Source: Chloroflexota bacterium (GTDB lineage Bacteria; Chloroflexota; Dehalococcoidia; Lucifugimonadales; UBA1127). Taken from it: a stretch of DNA of 9,808 nt. The DNA is taken from positions 1 through 9,808 of the forward strand of contig JAPPNT010000044.1 in the NCBI GenBank assembly GCA_028873745.1, in the 5' to 3' direction. Shown piece by piece: positions 6,704 to 9,808 of this stretch; the first letter of the stretch is position 1, and every line of letters starts with the position of its first letter. The notes below the pieces were generated by a model. That model did not search any database. It was not told where the DNA came from and was given only the letters and a program-made list of their open reading frames with translations. The position numbers and the translations under genes were made by a program.

Positions 6704-7417
6704 GTGCGCACACCTAGCTTTTCCCGGCAGAGTATTGGACGTATTGGACCTCGGCTTCTCCTGAGCTTGACTCTGGCGTTGACCCTCCTGTTCGCCACCG
6801 CGAGCAGCGTATTCGCCGACGGGCATGAAGGCACGTTGCCCGCCTCGGGCGGCACTGTGGAGTTCGCCAGCGGCGTCTCCATCAAGACGCTCGACGGCGC
6901 TTCCAGCAGCGACGTCACTGTCACCTTCGAGGCCCTCGAGGGTGACGCGGTCCCTGGCGATGCCCCGGAGGGCTCGTCGCTGGGCTCGCTGGTCTTCTCC
7001 CTCGATGCGGGCGGCACGGTGCTCTCCCAACTGGCGGAGATCACCATCCCGTATACCGCGGCGGACGTGGAAGCTGCCGGCGGCAGGGATGATAGGGTTA
7101 GCGTCTACCGTTGGAGTCCCGTAAGTGGAACGTGGAACGAGGTTTTGTCTGGCATACAGGACATTATCTACAAGACGATTACCGTCTCTGATACAGCCCT
7201 TGATGGCACGTACGCCATCGTCAACACTCCTCCGGCGGACGCCCCTGAGGCAACGCCCACGCCCACGGTAGAGGCGACGCCCGTAACGCCGGAAGCCACC
7301 CCGCCTCCAACCGGCGGCATCGGCGTCAGCAACAGCCTGATGATGGGCCTGGCCCTCCTGGGCATGCTCTTCCTGGTGAGCGGCGGCTACGTCCTGGCTC
7401 GCAGCCGGACCCGCTAG
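6704..7417 (+). CDS. Secreted, C-terminally membrane-anchored surface protein with ZU5-like beta domain
   Basis: Predicted 237-residue surface protein. GTG 6704 is chosen because AAGGAGG lies six bases upstream and the product then begins with a clean signal peptide; an in-frame ATG at 6590 would add 38 residues before it. The signal peptide has a hydrophobic run (RLLLSLTLALTLLFATAS) and likely cleavage after VFA (residue 38). Residues of about 43-175 resemble the ZU5-like or Ig-like beta-sandwich of bacterial surface proteins: PASGGTVEFASG, then ITIPYTAADVEAAGG, VYRWSPVSGTWNEV and a final strand before the linker. A Thr/Pro/Ala/Glu linker (about 176-200) leads to PTGG (202-205), a hydrophobic segment (211-231) and the basic tail RSRTR. 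That tail plan resembles a sortase-type sorting signal but lacks the Leu of LPxTG, so a simple C-terminal membrane anchor is equally possible. No function is assigned. A strong terminator follows, so it is probably monocistronic. Confidence 0.85.
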   Translation: MRTPSFSRQSIGRIGPRLLLSLTLALTLLFATASSVFADGHEGTLPASGGTVEFASGVSIKTLDGASSSDVTVTFEALEGDAVPGDAPEGSSLGSLVFSLDAGGTVLSQLAEITIPYTAADVEAAGGRDDRVSVYRWSPVSGTWNEVLSGIQDIIYKTITVSDTALDGTYAIVNTPPADAPEATPTPTVEATPVTPEATPPPTGGIGVSNSLMMGLALLGMLFLVSGGYVLARSRTR

Positions 7418-7437
7418 TCACTCCAAGCTCGAAATGA

Positions 7438-7472
7438 GAAGAGCCCCCCAAAACGGGGGGGCTCTTCCTTTT
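7438..7472 (+). terminator. Rho-independent terminator
   Basis: A perfect 12-bp stem, GAAGAGCCCCCC paired with GGGGGGCTCTTC, encloses a short A-rich loop and is followed by CTTTT. It lies 20 bases after the surface-protein stop. The T run is on the plus strand, so it mainly ends that gene. On the minus strand the hairpin is followed by a poor U tract, so it is at best a weak stop for the opposing operon that ends at 7540. Confidence 0.92.
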
Positions 7473-7539
7473 GGCTGAACAACTCCCGGTCTGGTCCTGT
7501 CATGGCGGCGGGTACGAGGAATCGCGCCGCCGTACGAGC

Positions 7540-7683
7540 CTACTCGGGTTCGTAGGTCAGCGGCTTCCCGGACGGCAGCACGCCGAGGGCGACAAGCTCG
7601 GTGTCGTCGCCCGTGAGGGCGAAGCGGCGCATTGTTGCCGCGACGTTATCGGCGGGCGTTTCCATGCGTCCAGCGCTCGTCAC
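7540..7683 (-). CDS. Small conserved-looking hypothetical protein downstream of the AAA+ ATPase
   Basis: A 47-residue ORF on the same strand as the AAA+ ATPase gene, starting 13 bases after its stop. GTG 7683 is preceded five bases upstream by GAGG; an internal ATG at 7665 would give 41 residues. The peptide includes MRRFALTGDD, TELVALGVLPSGKP and LTYEPE and has no signal peptide, membrane segment or cysteine. The codons keep the high third-position GC of real genes here, and the spacing and ribosome binding site suggest translational coupling. I do not recognise a family. It may be a small accessory protein of the ATPase or the remaining part of a longer gene. In many MoxR-type operons a VWA-domain gene follows at this place; it is not present within the window. 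Confidence 0.55.
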   Translation of the reverse strand: MTSAGRMETPADNVAATMRRFALTGDDTELVALGVLPSGKPLTYEPE

Positions 7684-7696
7684 CGGCGCCTCATGG

Positions 7697-9106
7697 CTAG
7701 CTGCGGTACCGGTGCCTGCCCTCGACGCGGTCCCGGTTCAGCTTCCGGTTCAGGTGCAACCCGTCCAGCACGAACTCCGCGCCCGACGCGAAGAGCGCCT
7801 CCTGCTTCGCCGGGTCGATGCCGAAGCGCTGGAGCATGGGCGCCAGCCCGCCCTCGGCGCCAAGCCGCTCCGAGTAGGCGAAGGACGGGACCTCGCTGCC
7901 GGTCTCGACCTCCAGCCCCTCCTCGAAGCGGATCTGCAACTCAATGAAGTCGTCCGTGTCGAAGTGCCGGTTGAACACGTTAAGGACGGCCTTCTTGGTG
8001 AGCTCGTCCACCACGCGCCCCTCGCGCCCGTCCTCGACGGTCTCCAGCTCCAGCTTGCCGAGAGTGGAGGCGATGATGAAGGGCAGGTCCGACACGCGGG
8101 GGACCGCCTGGGATTCGTTGTAGCGGATCGCGCGGCGCAGCGCGCACGCGGCCAGCGTCTCGTAGTTGGCGATGGAGACCCGGACGGAGACGCCCGAGCG
8201 CTGGTTGATGTCCGCGCTCTTGCGGGCCAGCGCCGTGAACTCCCCGACGATCTCCGACATGAAGTCGGGTACGACGACGGCCTCCTCCGTATCGGCGAAG
8301 CGGGAGCGCTCCTGATCGATGATGGTGACCTCCTCCTCCACGCTCCGGGGGTAGTGGGTGCGGATGAGGGCGCCGTACCGGTCCTTGAGCGGTGTGATGA
8401 TGCGGCCGCGGTTGGTGTAGTCCTCCGGGTTCGCGCTCGCCACGACGAAGATGTCGAGCGGCAGGCGGACGCGGTGGCCGCGGATCTGGATGTCGCGCTC
8501 CTCCATCAGGTTGAAGAGCCCCACCTGGATGCGCTCGGCCAGGTCCGGGAGCTCGTTGATGCAGAAGATGCCGCGGTTGGCGCGGGGAATGAGGCCGAAG
8601 TGGATGGTCAGCTCGTCGGACAGGTACCGCCCCTCGGCCACCTTGATGGGGTCGATCTCGCCGATGAGGTCCGCCACCGAGATGTCCGGCGTCGCCAGCT
8701 TCTCGGCGTACCGCTGGTCTCGCGGGAGCCAGTCGATCTCGAGGTCGTCACCCTCCTCGGCGAGCCGCGTGCGGCAGGCGAGGCAGATTGGGTCGAAGGG
8801 GTTGTCGTTGATCTCGCACCCGCGCACCACCGGCGTCTCCTCGTCGAGGAAGGCCACCAGGCTGCGGATGATGCGCGACTTGGCCTGTCCGCGCTCGCCC
8901 AGGAAGATGATGTCCTGCCCGGCGAGGATGGCGTTCTCCACCTGCGGGATGACCGTGTCCTCATACCCCATGACGCCGGGAAACAGGGCGCCGCCCTCAC
9001 GCATGCGGGCCATCAGGTTCTGGCGGATCTCCTCCCGGACGGGCAGCACCCGGTAGCCGGACTTGCGGAGCTCGCCGAGGGTGGTCGCCTTCTGCGCGTC
9101 AGCCAT
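7697..9106 (-). CDS. Magnesium-chelatase-like (BchI/MoxR-type) AAA+ ATPase
   Basis: Cytoplasmic AAA+ ATPase of 469 residues of the BchI-like group often labelled magnesium chelatase or sigma-54-interacting regulator; these usually act as chaperone-like partners of VWA-domain proteins. ATG 9106 has AGGAGG five bases upstream. The Walker A loop is GERGQAKS (residues 70-77). Walker B is GIFCINELPDL, with Asn184-Glu185 where most AAA+ proteins have Asp-Glu; this NE form is what I recall for this subgroup. Sensor-1 is the Asn in VVASANPEDYTNRG (Asn226), followed by ITPLKDR and IRTHYPRS. The insert GCEINDNPFDPICLAC contains Cys97, Cys108 and Cys111, which could bind zinc. The C-terminal part (from about 300) contains RVSIANYETL, typical of the lid region, and a tail (from about 400) of unknown role. 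The rest of a cobalt or magnesium chelatase complex is absent, so true chelatase activity is unlikely; no gene symbol is given. Confidence 0.9.
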   Translation of the reverse strand: MADAQKATTLGELRKSGYRVLPVREEIRQNLMARMREGGALFPGVMGYEDTVIPQVENAILAGQDIIFLGERGQAKSRIIRSLVAFLDEETPVVRGCEINDNPFDPICLACRTRLAEEGDDLEIDWLPRDQRYAEKLATPDISVADLIGEIDPIKVAEGRYLSDELTIHFGLIPRANRGIFCINELPDLAERIQVGLFNLMEERDIQIRGHRVRLPLDIFVVASANPEDYTNRGRIITPLKDRYGALIRTHYPRSVEEEVTIIDQERSRFADTEEAVVVPDFMSEIVGEFTALARKSADINQRSGVSVRVSIANYETLAACALRRAIRYNESQAVPRVSDLPFIIASTLGKLELETVEDGREGRVVDELTKKAVLNVFNRHFDTDDFIELQIRFEEGLEVETGSEVPSFAYSERLGAEGGLAPMLQRFGIDPAKQEALFASGAEFVLDGLHLNRKLNRDRVEGRHRYRS

Positions 9107-9156
9107 GCATGCCTCCTGGAATGCGTGGTGGGCTGTGTATCGTTGGAAGGTGTATC

Positions 9157-9185
9157 AGTCTTGCATCGGCAGGAGAGCGTGTCAA
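9157..9185 (-). promoter_or_regulatory. Candidate promoter for the AAA+ ATPase gene
   Basis: On the minus strand a perfect TTGACA -35 (9185-9180) is followed after 17 bases by AAGACT (9162-9157), a weak -10 match. Transcription would start about 45 bases before ATG 9106. The -35 is convincing, the -10 is not. Confidence 0.35.
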
Positions 9186-9305
9186 CCAAGGGAGCGCCCT
9201 GCGAGAAGGCCCTTGAAAGATGCCTGCTCCCAAATGTCCCCGACGCGTGATATGGCCGCGCAATCCCTTGTAATGCCGCAAGGGCAAGTGCCACAATGAA
9301 GTATG

Positions 9306-9340
9306 GCCTGTTCCGTGGATGCTGTTTCCGCTGAACAGGC
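9306..9340. repeat. 8-bp perfect inverted repeat (hairpin or operator)
   Basis: GCCTGTTC (9306-9313) and GAACAGGC (9333-9340) are exact reverse complements with 19 bases between them; allowing one bulged G the arms extend to AT(G)GCCTGTTC and GAACAGGCAT. It sits about 90 bases before the Thr/Pro lipoprotein start and upstream of the ATPase promoter. It may be a regulator binding site for either gene or an RNA hairpin. There is no T run, so it is not an intrinsic terminator. Confidence 0.45.
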
Positions 9341-9428
9341 ATGATTTATGCCGTTCAAGTTGACATCAGCCCACATCCCTTAGCCGGGGCCGCACCTTCG
9401 CCGTAGCCGCCGGAAGTTAAGGAGCTGT

Positions 9429-9808
9429 ATGGAGCGGATCTTGAGGCCGGCCGCACTGGTCCTGTTCGTCGCGCTGATGGCGGCAGTCCTGGCGGGTTGC
9501 GAGTCCGAACCCACGCCCACCCCGGTCCCGGAGCCCACCGTCCCCGCCGTGCCAACAGCCGCTCCCGATCCGACCGCCATTGCGACGATGACGCCGCCGG
9601 CAACCCCGGATCCCACGCCTACTTCGGTCCCCGCACCGCAGCCGACTCCGACGCCTGCACCGGTCGTCACCACGCCTGAGCCCACACCCACGCCGCCCGT
9701 CGTCGAGGTCACGCCGGAGCCGGTGGTAGAGGTTCCATTTCCCCACCACCCCCCGGTCCGTCGGGGCGCCCCTTACAAACGGAATACCGTAAAAAACAGC
9801 CAAAAACA
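9429..9808 (+). CDS. Thr/Pro-rich lipoprotein (3' partial)
   Basis: ATG 9429 has AAGGAG at 9419-9424. The product starts MERILRP, has a hydrophobic run (ALVLFVALMAAV) and a textbook lipobox LAGC with Cys24, so it is a lipid-anchored exported protein. After Cys24 comes a long unstructured tether built from repeated Thr-Pro, Val-Pro and Glu-Pro units up to about residue 100 (for example PTPTPVPEPT and PEPTPTPP). This kind of spacer normally carries a folded domain away from the membrane; that domain would lie beyond the window, so the function cannot be told. From about 9732 the sequence abruptly loses the Thr/Pro pattern and becomes odd (PFPHHPP, then basic residues and a Lys/Asn-rich end). 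The frame stays open to the edge, but this last part may be erroneous sequence. Confidence 0.75.
   Translation, partial: MERILRPAALVLFVALMAAVLAGCESEPTPTPVPEPTVPAVPTAAPDPTAIATMTPPATPDPTPTSVPAPQPTPTPAPVVTTPEPTPTPPVVEVTPEPVVEVPFPHHPPVRRGAPYKRNTVKNSQK

Larger units (their letters stand above)
9107..9428. other. Divergent intergenic region between the AAA+ ATPase and the Thr/Pro lipoprotein
   Basis: These 322 bases hold the start signals of two outward-facing genes. Contents are a candidate minus-strand promoter (9157-9185), two hairpin-forming inverted repeats (CCCTTG/CAAGGG at 9265-9284 and a longer one at 9306-9340), and a perfect TTGACA at 9360-9365 on the plus strand without a convincing -10 behind it. 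No convincing small gene or tRNA was seen. Confidence 0.6.

Noticed and set aside
7240..7310. Repetitive ACGCCCACGCC-type sequence as a tandem repeat or CRISPR-like array
   Set aside because: It is in frame and encodes the Thr/Pro linker of the surface protein; the units are irregular and there are no spacers. The same applies to the lipoprotein tether at about 9510-9730.
7601..9250. 549-codon open frame on the plus strand opposite the AAA+ ATPase
   Set aside because: Antisense shadow of a gene with clear Walker A, Walker B and sensor motifs; its composition is dominated by Val, Asp, Arg and Leu with no fold signature.
9265..9284. CCCTTG/CAAGGG hairpin as a terminator
   Set aside because: Only six base pairs, no T run, and it lies between two divergent genes where no transcript needs to end.
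9417..9803. 128-codon minus-strand frame at the window end
   Set aside because: It is the complement of the Thr/Pro lipoprotein tether, giving Gly/Arg low complexity with no independent support.

Overview
The window looks like a metagenome-derived piece of a GC-rich bacterial chromosome. The best guess is Chloroflexota (Dehalococcoidia or SAR202-like). This rests on several Thr/Pro-rich lipoproteins and membrane-tethered surface proteins, a single-chain small-type PurL of about 745 residues, a DipZ-like thioredoxin, and a BchI/MoxR-like ATPase with a cysteine-containing insert. The lineage is inferred from protein style, not from a marker gene. No rRNA, tRNA, CRISPR array, transposase or integrase was found.

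Layout. At 2-2755 (+) there are three genes: a 5'-truncated DipZ-like thioredoxin, a lipoprotein with a YtkA-like region and a C-terminal thioredoxin-like CxxxxC domain, and a GNAT acetyltransferase. The first two are probably co-transcribed and form an exported thiol-redox pair. At 2779-4212 there is an AT-richer segment carrying one gene, a LppX/LolA-like lipoprotein with a C-terminal PPC-like domain. At 4178-6415 (-) lies purL, for the fourth step of de novo purine synthesis. At 6416-6703 a divergent control region carries candidate promoters for purL and for the next gene, plus a possible 38-codon lipoprotein-like ORF. At 6704-7417 (+) is a secreted beta-sandwich protein with a Thr/Pro linker, a PTGG motif and a C-terminal membrane anchor, followed by a strong intrinsic terminator at 7438-7472. 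At 7540-9106 (-) are a magnesium-chelatase-like AAA+ ATPase and a 47-codon ORF just downstream of it. At 9429 (+) a Thr/Pro-rich lipoprotein gene starts and runs off the window.

Most notable observation. The last codons of purL occur twice in direct orientation, once at the true purL end (4177-4212) and once about 1.4 kb away at 2779-2812, just beyond the GNAT gene. In the nine terminal sense codons all three differences are synonymous, so the left copy looks like the relic 3' end of a diverged purL allele. The two copies coincide with the borders of the AT-richer lipoprotein segment. This is the arrangement expected when a small element integrates at the 3' end of a conserved gene, rebuilds that end and pushes the old end to its far side. 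No recombinase is present, so it would be a cargo-only or decayed element. The last roughly 70 bases of the window look unlike the repeat-rich lipoprotein gene they continue and may be a poor contig end.
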